From assembly GCA_023386495.1 (NCBI GenBank), contig JAEWJS010000113.1, forward strand, positions 1-38,061: DNA of 38,061 nt. The letters are read 5' to 3'. The DNA is from Bacillota bacterium (GTDB taxonomy: Bacteria; Bacillota; Bacilli; Paenibacillales; Paenibacillaceae). The first letter of the stretch is position 1. Every line of letters begins with the position of its first letter. Below are positions 32,053 to 38,061 of the stretch, piece after piece. The notes beneath the pieces were generated by a model. That model was given only the letters and a program-made list of their open reading frames with translations. It was not told the origin of the DNA and did not search any database. Both the position numbers and the translations under genes were made by a program.

Positions 32053-32083
32053 GTGGATAGTGACCCGTTACCGATATTCGTAA
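32015..32083 (+). CDS. Possible 22-residue leader peptide overlapping the CNNM start
   Basis: ATG 32015 follows the strongest SD in the area (GGAGGAGGTG, 31994-32003) and reads MKARLAGSGAGSRWIVTRYRYS before TAA at 32081-32083. It is out of frame with the CNNM gene and runs 31 bases past that gene's GTG at 32053, which suggests translational coupling or competition. The peptide is basic. No independent evidence of expression is available. Confidence 0.42.
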   Translation: MKARLAGSGAGSRWIVTRYRYS

Positions 32084-33402
32084 GTCTGGTATTAGTTGTG
32101 TTCTTGGTGTTCTTGAACGGCTTCTTCGTAGCGGCGGAGTTCGCTATGGTGAAGGTGCGCGGCACTCGGATCGATGCGCTCGTATCCGAAGGGCATAAAC
32201 GCGCAAAGTATGCAGAGCATCTGACGAACAATCTGGATGCCTATTTATCTGCCTGTCAGCTCGGCATCACACTCGCATCGCTCGGTCTTGGATGGTTAGG
32301 AGAACCGGCTATTGCGCGCATGATCGAACCGATGCTGAAGCAGATGGGTGTCGGCAGCGATGTCGTCGTGCACACGGTTGCTTTTATCATCGCGTTCTCG
32401 ATTATTACATTCTTGCATATCGTGCTCGGTGAGCTGGCGCCTAAGACGCTCGCGATCCGCAAGTCCGAAGGCGTGACGCTGCTTACGGCAGCGCCGCTGA
32501 TGGCATTCCACAAGCTGATGTATCCGTTCATCTGGTTCTTGAACGGTACGGCGAACCGACTGCTGAAACTGTTCGGCATCCTGCCTGCATCGGAACATGA
32601 ATCGGCGCATACCGAGGAAGAAATACGCATTCTGATGAAGGAGTCCCACAAGAGCGGACATATCGACAATACCGAACTGACGCTCGTGGACAATATCTTC
32701 GACTTTGCCGAGACGAATGCGCGGGAGATCATGATCCCCCGGACCGAGATGAATTGCCTCTATGCGAATCTTTCCTTCGAGGAAAACAAACGGATCGCGC
32801 TCCAGGAGATGCATACCCGCTACCCGGTATGCGACAGCGATAAGGACAATATTATTGGCTTCGTCCATATTAAGGATATATTGAAGGTCAGCTCGCAAGG
32901 GCTGTCAAGCATCCGGCAGATCACGCGTCCGATTACGACCGTGCCGGAGTCGATGCAGATCAGCCAGCTGCTGAAGCTGATGCAGAAGAAGAAGACGCAG
33001 ATCGCGATCCTGATCGACGAGTATGGCGGGACATCGGGCCTCGTCACGCTCGAGGACATCATGGAGGAGATCGTCGGGGAAATCCAAGACGAGTTCGATG
33101 AGGAACGTGCCGATATCGAACGCAAGGACGACACGACGTACTCCATCAACGGCCTCATGTTGATCGAGGAAGTGAACAGCTACTTCGGCCTCGAGATCGA
33201 GAGCGACGACTACGACACGATCGGCGGCTGGCTGTACGCCCAGATCGAGATTCCGCCGAAGCGCGGACAGGGCGTGTTCTATTCCGACACGCATCGCTTC
33301 GTCATCGAAGAGACCGATAACCTCAGGATATCGCGCATTACCGTTCGCGTCATGAACGAAGGCGGGCTGAACGGCGATCTGCTGCAGGTCGAGACAGGTT
33401 AA
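32053..33402 (+). CDS. CNNM/CorC (hemolysin-family) membrane protein with CBS domains
   Basis: Proteins of this group (DUF21-CBS-CorC_HlyC) are linked to magnesium or other cation export rather than haemolysis. The 449-residue protein has a DUF21 membrane domain of three to four helices (LVLVVFLVFLNGFFVAAEFAMVKVRGTRI, ACQLGITLASLGLGWLGEPA, VHTVAFIIAFSIITFLHIVLGELAPKTLAI). Two CBS domains follow (MIPRTEMNCLYAN..., IGFVHIKDILK, then AILIDEYGGTSGLVTLEDIMEEIVGEI), and then the C-terminal CorC_HlyC domain. The GTG at 32053 is the only start in frame because TAG lies at 32035; its SD AGGAAG is only three bases away. This unusual initiation region and the overlapping upstream ORF are treated separately. 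It ends in a terminator shared with mnmA. Confidence 0.9.
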   Translation: MDSDPLPIFVSLVLVVFLVFLNGFFVAAEFAMVKVRGTRIDALVSEGHKRAKYAEHLTNNLDAYLSACQLGITLASLGLGWLGEPAIARMIEPMLKQMGVGSDVVVHTVAFIIAFSIITFLHIVLGELAPKTLAIRKSEGVTLLTAAPLMAFHKLMYPFIWFLNGTANRLLKLFGILPASEHESAHTEEEIRILMKESHKSGHIDNTELTLVDNIFDFAETNAREIMIPRTEMNCLYANLSFEENKRIALQEMHTRYPVCDSDKDNIIGFVHIKDILKVSSQGLSSIRQITRPITTVPESMQISQLLKLMQKKKTQIAILIDEYGGTSGLVTLEDIMEEIVGEIQDEFDEERADIERKDDTTYSINGLMLIEEVNSYFGLEIESDDYDTIGGWLYAQIEIPPKRGQGVFYSDTHRFVIEETDNLRISRITVRVMNEGGLNGDLLQVETG

Positions 33403-33420
33403 TAAGCGATTTGCAACGTA

Positions 33421-33459
33421 AAAAAGACATTCAACCTTGTAATGGTTGAATGTCTTTTT
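33421..33459. terminator. Bidirectional terminator between CNNM gene and mnmA
   Basis: AAAAAGACATTCAACC (33421-33436) and GGTTGAATGTCTTTTT (33444-33459) pair perfectly over 16 bp with a 7 nt loop. A and T runs at the two bases serve both converging genes. Confidence 0.94.
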
Positions 33460-33473
33460 GCGATTGGTGCGGA

Positions 33474-34610
33474 TCAGCGCGCGCCGGCTTCTAGCACAGC
33501 CGGGTCAGCCTTATGCACGACGTCGATCGTGCCGCCGCCGAGGCAGGTGTCGCCGTCGTAGAAGACGACCGCTTGTCCGGGCGTGACGGCTTTCTGAGGG
33601 CTGTCGAACACGACATCCGCAGCGATGCCGCCGTCGGTAAGCGTAACGGTCACCCCTTGATCCGGCTGTCTGTAGCGGAACTTCGCCGTGCAGCGGAAGG
33701 AGCCCTCCGGACGAGCCGGGGCGATCCAATTCACGCCTGATGCGGTCAGGCCGGAGGAGTAGAGCGACGGGTGCGTCTCCCCTTGGGCGACTAGCAGCTC
33801 GTTCTTCTCCAGATCCTTGTCGACGACGAACCATGGCTCGCCGGTACCCGAACCGCCGATTCCCAATCCTTGACGCTGTCCGAGCGTGTAGTACATCAGG
33901 CCGTCATGCCGACCCTTGACCTCGCCGCTCCGAATATCGACCATCGAGCCTGGCTGCGCAGGCAGGTACTGGCTTAAGAATTGCTTGAAATTGCGTTCGC
34001 CGATGAAGCAGACGCCGGTGCTGTCCTTCTTCTTGGCCGTTGCGAGCCCGGCCGCTTCCGCGATGCGCCGAACTTCCGGCTTCGGCAGGTGTCCGATCGG
34101 GAACATCGCCTTGGCAAGCTGCTCTTGGCTAAGCGCGTGCAGGAAGTAGGTCTGGTCCTTATTGCCGTCTACGCCGCGCAGAAGCGTTGCCCGGCCGTCG
34201 GCGTCCCGCTCGACTCGCGCGTAATGCCCGGTCGCGAGATAATCCGCGCCCAGATCGAGCGCCTTGCTTAAGAAATCGCCGAATTTGATCTCGCGATTGC
34301 ACATGACGTCCGGATTGGGCGTGCGCCCGCGCTTGTATTCATCGAGAAAATAGGTGAATACTTTGTCGAAGTAGGCTTGTTCGAAATTGACCGTGTAATG
34401 GGGAATGCCGATCTGCTCGCAGACGCGGCGCACGTCTTCCGCATCCTCTTCGGCCGTGCAATGCCCGAATTCGTCCGTATCGTCCCAGTTCTTCATGAAT
34501 ATGCCGATGACGTCATAGCCTTGCTGCTTCAGCAGCAGTGCCGTCACCGAAGAATCGACGCCGCCGGACATGCCGACGACGACGCGAGTTTGACTATTGT
34601 CTTTATGCAT
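33474..34610 (-). CDS. mnmA: tRNA-specific 2-thiouridylase MnmA
   Basis: MnmA adds sulfur to the wobble uridine of Lys, Glu and Gln tRNAs, using persulfide from a cysteine desulfurase. The 378-residue protein has the PP-loop SGGVDSS (residues 15-21), the catalytic cysteines in NPDVMCNREIKFG and GVCFIGERNF, YFLHALSQEQL, and the C-terminal beta domain ending GDTCLGGGTID. The ATG at 34610 gives MHKDNSQTRVVV; a GTG at 34622 is also possible and the frame is open farther upstream. A TACAAT -10 box lies at 34635-34640 on the minus strand. It is divergent from cymR-iscS, whereas in B. subtilis the three are co-directional. Confidence 0.95.
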   Translation of the reverse strand: MHKDNSQTRVVVGMSGGVDSSVTALLLKQQGYDVIGIFMKNWDDTDEFGHCTAEEDAEDVRRVCEQIGIPHYTVNFEQAYFDKVFTYFLDEYKRGRTPNPDVMCNREIKFGDFLSKALDLGADYLATGHYARVERDADGRATLLRGVDGNKDQTYFLHALSQEQLAKAMFPIGHLPKPEVRRIAEAAGLATAKKKDSTGVCFIGERNFKQFLSQYLPAQPGSMVDIRSGEVKGRHDGLMYYTLGQRQGLGIGGSGTGEPWFVVDKDLEKNELLVAQGETHPSLYSSGLTASGVNWIAPARPEGSFRCTAKFRYRQPDQGVTVTLTDGGIAADVVFDSPQKAVTPGQAVVFYDGDTCLGGGTIDVVHKADPAVLEAGAR

Positions 34611-34772
34611 CGTATGTTCCACCGCCTTCCCCCCATTGTACCACATACGGCAAAAGTTTTTCACGGAGCGGCTCGCTTTTTTCGCCATTCATGGCGCGGT
34701 TATGTTACCATAAGAGAAGTGATCCGAATACTATGAATGAACGATCAACGCGACTAGAAAGCAGGTGCCACG

Positions 34773-35192
34773 TTGAAAATATCCACGAAGGGCCGTTACG
34801 GCCTTACCATAATGATGGAACTGGCAGCAAAGTTCGGCGAAGGTCCGACCAGTCTCAAGAGCATCGCGGAACGGAACCAGCTGTCCGAGCACTACCTGGA
34901 GCAACTCGTTGCGCCGCTTCGCAATGCCGGCCTCGTCAAGAGCGTCCGAGGCGCATACGGGGGTTACGTGCTGTCGAAGGAGCCGGAGAGCATCACCTCC
35001 GGAGACATCATTCGCATTCTCGAAGGACCGATCTCGCCTGTCGACTTCACGGAAGAGGACGACCCTGCGAAGCGGGACCTCTGGCTGCGCATTCGCGACA
35101 GCATCGCCAATGTGCTCGATTCGACCACGTTAGCGGATTTAATTACGTTCAAAGATACCCGGGAGTTAGACTCCTACATGTTCTATATTTAA
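34773..35192 (+). CDS. cymR: Rrf2-family regulator, CymR-like
   Basis: CymR represses cysteine-synthesis genes in Bacilli, in complex with CysK. The 139-residue protein begins with the Rrf2 winged helix (MKISTKGRYGLTIMMELA, SLKSIAERNQLSEHYLEQLVAPLRNAGLVKSVRGAYGGYVLSK) and has a long C-terminal dimerisation helix. No cysteine is present anywhere in the protein, so it cannot bind an iron-sulfur cluster like IscR, which fits CymR. The start is TTG with GCAGGTG upstream. A possible promoter is TTACCA (34705-34710), 18 nt, TACTAT (34729-34734). The cysteine desulfurase follows 11 bases later, as in B. subtilis. Confidence 0.88.
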   Translation: MKISTKGRYGLTIMMELAAKFGEGPTSLKSIAERNQLSEHYLEQLVAPLRNAGLVKSVRGAYGGYVLSKEPESITSGDIIRILEGPISPVDFTEEDDPAKRDLWLRIRDSIANVLDSTTLADLITFKDTRELDSYMFYI

Positions 35193-35203
35193 GGGGTAAT
35201 AGT

Positions 35204-36355
35204 ATGAGAACGATCTATATGGATCATGCGGCGACGACGCCGATGCATCCGGAGGTTGCTGCGGCGATGCTCGAGGTGATGACCGGCGGTCCCGGCAATC
35301 CCTCGAGCATGCATGCTTACGGCCGCGCGGCCAAAGCCCGGCTCGCCCGTTCGCGGGACGAGCTTGCTGGCCTGCTCTCCTGCAAGCCCGCGGAGCTGGT
35401 CTTCACCTCGGGCGGGACGGAGAGCGACAATGCCGCCCTGCTCGGAGCGGCACGGGCGATGCGGAAGCTCGGCCGCACGCATATCGTCACGTCATCGGTC
35501 GAGCATCATGCCGTGCTGCATGCCGTCGAAGCGCTGGAACGCGAAGGCTTCCAGGTGACATACGTGCCCGTAAACGCCGAAGGAACGGTTCTGCCGGAGG
35601 CCGTGCAGGCCGCCATTCAGCCGGACCGGACGGCGCTCGTCAGCGTGATGTGGGCGAACAACGAGGTCGGCACGATTCAACCCGTGCAAGCGATCGGCGA
35701 GCTGGCGCACGAAGCAGGCGCGCTCTACCATGCGGACGCCGTCCAGGCATTCGGTTCCTTGCCGATCGATCTGCGCAACATGCCGGTCGATCTTGCTTCC
35801 TTCTCGGCACACAAGATCAACGGTCCGCAAGGCATCGGGGCGTTGTACATCGCAACGGGCACGCCGTATGAGCCGGTATCGCACGGCGGCTCGCAAGAAC
35901 GCCGGCGGCGCGCGGGCACCGAGAATGTAGCCGGCGCGGCCGGCTTCGCTGCTGCCGCGGCAATCGCATGCGCGCAGCTGGAGACGAAGGCGACTGCTCT
36001 TCGCGAGCTGCGGGACGGGCTGGAACGCCGCTTAATCGAGCTGCTCGGCGCAGACCGTATCGCGATCAATGGCGATCTCAAGAACCGTCTGCCGCATATT
36101 ACGAACATCAGCCTGCTCGGCGCGGATACCGAATCGATGCTCATGAATCTGGACCTCGAAGGAATCGCGGCGGCCAGCGGCTCCGCCTGTACGTCAGGTG
36201 CGCTCGAACGGTCCCATGTGCTGAAGGCAATGGGCATTCCGGAGGAAAGATTAACATCGGCTGTGCGCTTCAGCCTCGGATTGGGGAATACTTGGGAGGA
36301 CATCGAGACGGCGGCTCAAAAAATTGCAACCGTATCGAAACGTATCCGTAAGTAG
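35204..36355 (+). CDS. Cysteine desulfurase (IscS/NifS-type)
   Basis: A PLP enzyme that releases sulfur from cysteine as a protein-bound persulfide, here most likely supplying MnmA (YrvO role) or iron-sulfur assembly. The 383-residue protein has YMDHAATTPMHPEV, GNPSSMHAYGR, TSGGTESDNAALLG, SVEHHAVLHA, the PLP lysine K204 in SFSAHKINGPQG, RRRAGTENVAG, and the catalytic cysteine C329 in ASGSACTSGALE. The ATG at 35204 has AAGGGG upstream, overlapping the cymR stop. A longer open frame upstream overlaps cymR and is not coding. Family certain, pathway partner inferred from neighbours. Confidence 0.94.
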   Translation: MRTIYMDHAATTPMHPEVAAAMLEVMTGGPGNPSSMHAYGRAAKARLARSRDELAGLLSCKPAELVFTSGGTESDNAALLGAARAMRKLGRTHIVTSSVEHHAVLHAVEALEREGFQVTYVPVNAEGTVLPEAVQAAIQPDRTALVSVMWANNEVGTIQPVQAIGELAHEAGALYHADAVQAFGSLPIDLRNMPVDLASFSAHKINGPQGIGALYIATGTPYEPVSHGGSQERRRRAGTENVAGAAGFAAAAAIACAQLETKATALRELRDGLERRLIELLGADRIAINGDLKNRLPHITNISLLGADTESMLMNLDLEGIAAASGSACTSGALERSHVLKAMGIPEERLTSAVRFSLGLGNTWEDIETAAQKIATVSKRIRK

Positions 36356-36376
36356 AATGGAGGCGTCACAGCGAAC

Positions 36377-36910
36377 GTGTACAAGCTGCAGCGGGTCATC
36401 GGACTGCCTGTTATCGACGGCAACACCGGCAATCAGGCGGGGAACGTGCAGGATGTCTGGTTCGATGAGCATTGGATGCTGACCGGCATCATCCTGAAGG
36501 CGAAGCGTTGGTGGTTCGCGACCTATTACATGGTCGTGAAGGGCGAACAGGTCGAGGCTTGGGGCGAGGATGCCGTCATCATCAAGAATAAGAATGCGGT
36601 CAGGAAGCTGCCGCATGCCGAGATCGGCCGGTCATTCCGCTCGGGCATCGTAAGAATGAAGGATCTGCCGATCGTAACGGAGAGCGGGAAGCAGCTTGGA
36701 CGCGTTTCGGATGTTTATTTTCAGGAAATAAAGGGTACACCAATAGTAGGTTTTGAAATATCAGATGGTTTTGTCTCGGATCTGATGGAAGGGCGCAAGT
36801 GGCTAAGAACACCTGCCGACTCGAGCGAATGGAAGCTCGGGGATGACGCGATTGTTGTCCCTGCCCGCTGTGAAGAAGACCTGGAGACAATCGTCACAGA
36901 CTCGGGATAA
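36377..36910 (+). CDS. PRC-barrel domain protein (YrrD-like)
   Basis: A 177-residue protein with two PRC-barrel units: residues about 1-80 (KLQRVIGLPVIDGNTGNQAGNVQDVWFDEHWMLTGIIL) and 85-160 (GIVRMKDLPIVTESGKQLGRVSDVYFQEIKGTPIVGFEIS). PRC barrels bind RNA or proteins in other contexts (for example RimM). The role of the Bacilli YrrD group, also found near iscS-mnmA genes, is unknown. The start is GTG, with GGAGG about 13 nt upstream. It lies 21 bases after the desulfurase, in the same probable operon. Confidence 0.85.
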   Translation: MYKLQRVIGLPVIDGNTGNQAGNVQDVWFDEHWMLTGIILKAKRWWFATYYMVVKGEQVEAWGEDAVIIKNKNAVRKLPHAEIGRSFRSGIVRMKDLPIVTESGKQLGRVSDVYFQEIKGTPIVGFEISDGFVSDLMEGRKWLRTPADSSEWKLGDDAIVVPARCEEDLETIVTDSG

Positions 36911-36925
36911 TAGGGAGATACGTGA

Positions 36926-37126
36926 ATGATGAGATGTCCGAATTGCAATTCGAAAGACATCGGCAAGATCGGTTCGCACCAGTTCTACTGTTGGGGCTGC
37001 TTCATTGAGCTTACCGTGAACGGCGAGAAAATGTCGGTGTTTCAAGTGGAAGAAGACGGCACGTTAAGCTCGCTCGATGACTTGTTCTTCGAAGAACAGC
37101 CTGTCCAACAGATGCATGTCAACTAA
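36926..37126 (+). CDS. Small zinc-ribbon protein
   Basis: The 66-residue protein has two CxxC knuckles (C4/C7 in CPNC and C22/C25 in CWGC), the spacing of a zinc ribbon, followed by a strand-rich segment (IELTVNGEKMSVFQVEEDGTLSSLDDLF). GGGAG is 8 nt before the first ATG; the second ATG three bases later is equally possible. It ends the cymR-iscS operon. Function unknown; zinc ribbons of this size usually mediate nucleic acid or protein contacts. Confidence 0.82.
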   Translation: MMRCPNCNSKDIGKIGSHQFYCWGCFIELTVNGEKMSVFQVEEDGTLSSLDDLFFEEQPVQQMHVN

Positions 37127-37164
37127 ACTTCGCGGACCGATCCGGTTCGGTGACGCGTAAGCCT

Positions 37165-37212
37165 AGAACCGCTTATCCGCGCTGCATGATGCAGCCGGGC
37201 AAGCGGTTCTTT
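37165..37212 (+). terminator. Terminator of the cymR operon
   Basis: AGAACCGCTT (37165-37174) pairs with AAGCGGTTCT (37201-37210), enclosing a self-complementary GCTGCAT-G-ATGCAGC (37181-37195). The T-tract is short (TTTG), so the strength is moderate. Confidence 0.7.
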
Positions 37213-37240
37213 GTCGTTCAATCGGCATCATTGTCGGATA

Positions 37241-37269
37241 TTGACAGATATTGTATGTTCGCATACAAT
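37241..37269 (+). promoter_or_regulatory. Strong sigma-A promoter with overlapping palindrome
   Basis: A perfect TTGACA (37241-37246), 17 nt, TACAAT (37264-37269). The spacer and -10 box are covered by the palindrome ATTGTATG-TTCG-CATACAAT (37250-37269), which would let a dimeric regulator block polymerase. Confidence 0.85.
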
Positions 37270-37325
37270 GAGGGGAATTATTGAGAGGGCTGCGGCGGCA
37301 TGCAGCCTAGGGAGGGATCGTGTTC

Positions 37326-38030
37326 ATGCGTTACTGTACGGCATGCGGGAATCCGCTTCATCCTGTCGAAGAGACGCGAGGCTTGTGCACGCCATGCGAA
37401 GCGAAGTCCGGCGTTGACGCAGCGGCAGAAGGGATGGAGGCCAGAGAATGGCGTTCGTACGTCACCTTTATTCGCAGCCATTTTGCATCGCCGGATACGA
37501 GCATCGCGAAGGTCGGTCAGTATCGCGGTTACTTGCCGGGCGCTTTCGCTGCAGCGTTATCGGCGCTCGTCTTGTCTATTATTCTGCTCATCTATACCAG
37601 ACAGCTTATTGGCCTATTCTACTCGTTCGTCGGAGGCGGACTGTTCGACTTCGGCATGACGAGGGACATCCCGTACTTCAGCATGTTCATTCGCTTCATT
37701 CTGCTATTCCTGCTGCAGTGGGCCGTCCTATCGGGCATTCTGCTTGGCGGCGCGAAAGTACTGAAGGCAACGATGACTTCGCAGCAAGCGTTCAATCTTG
37801 CCGGCATAGCCAAACTCTATGTAGCGGGGATCGCATTCGCGGCGATGGTTGCAGGATTCATTCATTTCAGCTTAGGGTTGGCGATATTCGTCGGCGGATA
37901 CCTGTTGTCCTTCCTGATGCTTCATAACGGATTGAAGACGATCATGCAGAATGTTTCGAGCTACTATCTTCCGGCTATCATCTCCATTTATATCATCGTG
38001 CAGTATTTGCTGCTTCGCATGCTGTTCTAA
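37326..38030 (+). CDS. Zinc-ribbon plus Yip1-like integral membrane protein
   Basis: The 234-residue protein begins with a zinc ribbon (C4, C7, C21, C24 in CTAC and CTPC), then a cytoplasmic linker and five or six hydrophobic segments from about residue 75 to the end. The pattern resembles Yip1/YIP1-family membrane proteins (PYFSMFIRFILLFLLQWAVLSGILLGGAKVL, then SQQAFNLAGIAKLYVAGIAFAAMVAGF). The ATG at 37326 lies about 9 nt after GGGAGGG, while the in-frame GTG at 37320 is too close to it. It has its own strong promoter. Function unknown; a membrane-stress or trafficking role would be a guess. Confidence 0.78.
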   Translation: MRYCTACGNPLHPVEETRGLCTPCEAKSGVDAAAEGMEAREWRSYVTFIRSHFASPDTSIAKVGQYRGYLPGAFAAALSALVLSIILLIYTRQLIGLFYSFVGGGLFDFGMTRDIPYFSMFIRFILLFLLQWAVLSGILLGGAKVLKATMTSQQAFNLAGIAKLYVAGIAFAAMVAGFIHFSLGLAIFVGGYLLSFLMLHNGLKTIMQNVSSYYLPAIISIYIIVQYLLLRMLF

Positions 38031-38061
38031 TGCATCCCTGCCGAAGAGGCGCTCTCAGGAG

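Noticed and set aside
34538..35203. Upstream extension of the cysteine desulfurase frame
   Set aside because: It overlaps cymR completely in another frame and lacks family sequence; the conserved N-terminus begins at 35204 with a good SD.

Overview
The window is a chromosomal segment of a high-GC, endospore-forming member of the Firmicutes, most probably Paenibacillaceae (Paenibacillus or Cohnella type). The evidence is sporulation genes (bofC, a spoIID-type gene, spoVB), a T-box leader, a Rrf2/CymR regulator, separate secD and secF, frequent GTG and TTG starts with strong Shine-Dalgarno (SD) sequences, and a gene order that follows the bofC-ruv-queA-tgt-yajC-secDF-recJ-apt-relA-dtd-hisS-aspS-tcdA-rarA-cymR-iscS block known from Bacillus subtilis.

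Layout. 1-722: bofC with a very clean terminator. 739-8399: a recombination/tRNA-modification operon, ruvC-ruvA-ruvB, a DCC-family (DUF393) protein, a large SpoIID-like protein, queA, a ~150 bp structured insertion, tgt and yajC, ending in a strong terminator. 8427-12397: membrane proteins (PAP2-type phosphatase, TIGR04086 protein, DUF421 protein, SpoVB). 12565-16059: comN-like gene, secD, secF and a degenerate cation-diffusion-facilitator-like protein. 16094-19100: recJ and apt. 19175-21932: relA and dtd. 21933-23014: a small ORF followed by ~0.8 kb of low-complexity and inverted-repeat DNA without a convincing gene. 23015-27345: a T-box controlled hisS-aspS-tcdA operon. 27386-30301: an accessory block (lipoprotein, chemotaxis-type receptor, LuxI/FeeM-like GNAT acyltransferase) placed between tcdA and rarA. 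30521-33402: rarA and a CNNM/CorC-type membrane protein with an unusual leader. 33474-34610: mnmA on the minus strand. 34773-37210: cymR-iscS-PRC-barrel-zinc ribbon operon. 37241-38030: a zinc-ribbon/Yip1-like membrane protein behind a strong promoter overlapped by a palindrome.

Functionally the window combines Holliday-junction processing (RuvABC, RarA, RecJ), tRNA modification and charging (QueA, Tgt, MnmA, TcdA, HisRS, AspRS, Dtd), sulfur supply for MnmA (cysteine desulfurase under a CymR-type regulator), Sec export (SecD, SecF, YajC), stringent response and purine salvage (RelA, Apt), and sporulation.

The parts most worth a second look are not the core genes. They are the folded 150 bp element between queA and tgt, the leader of the CNNM gene with two mutually exclusive folds and an overlapping upstream ORF, the hisS leader whose tRNA-reading elements point to Asn or Asp rather than His, the LuxI/FeeM-like acyltransferase paired with a chemoreceptor, and two near-perfect palindromes placed on promoters. 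All functional statements come from reading motifs by eye; no database search was possible.
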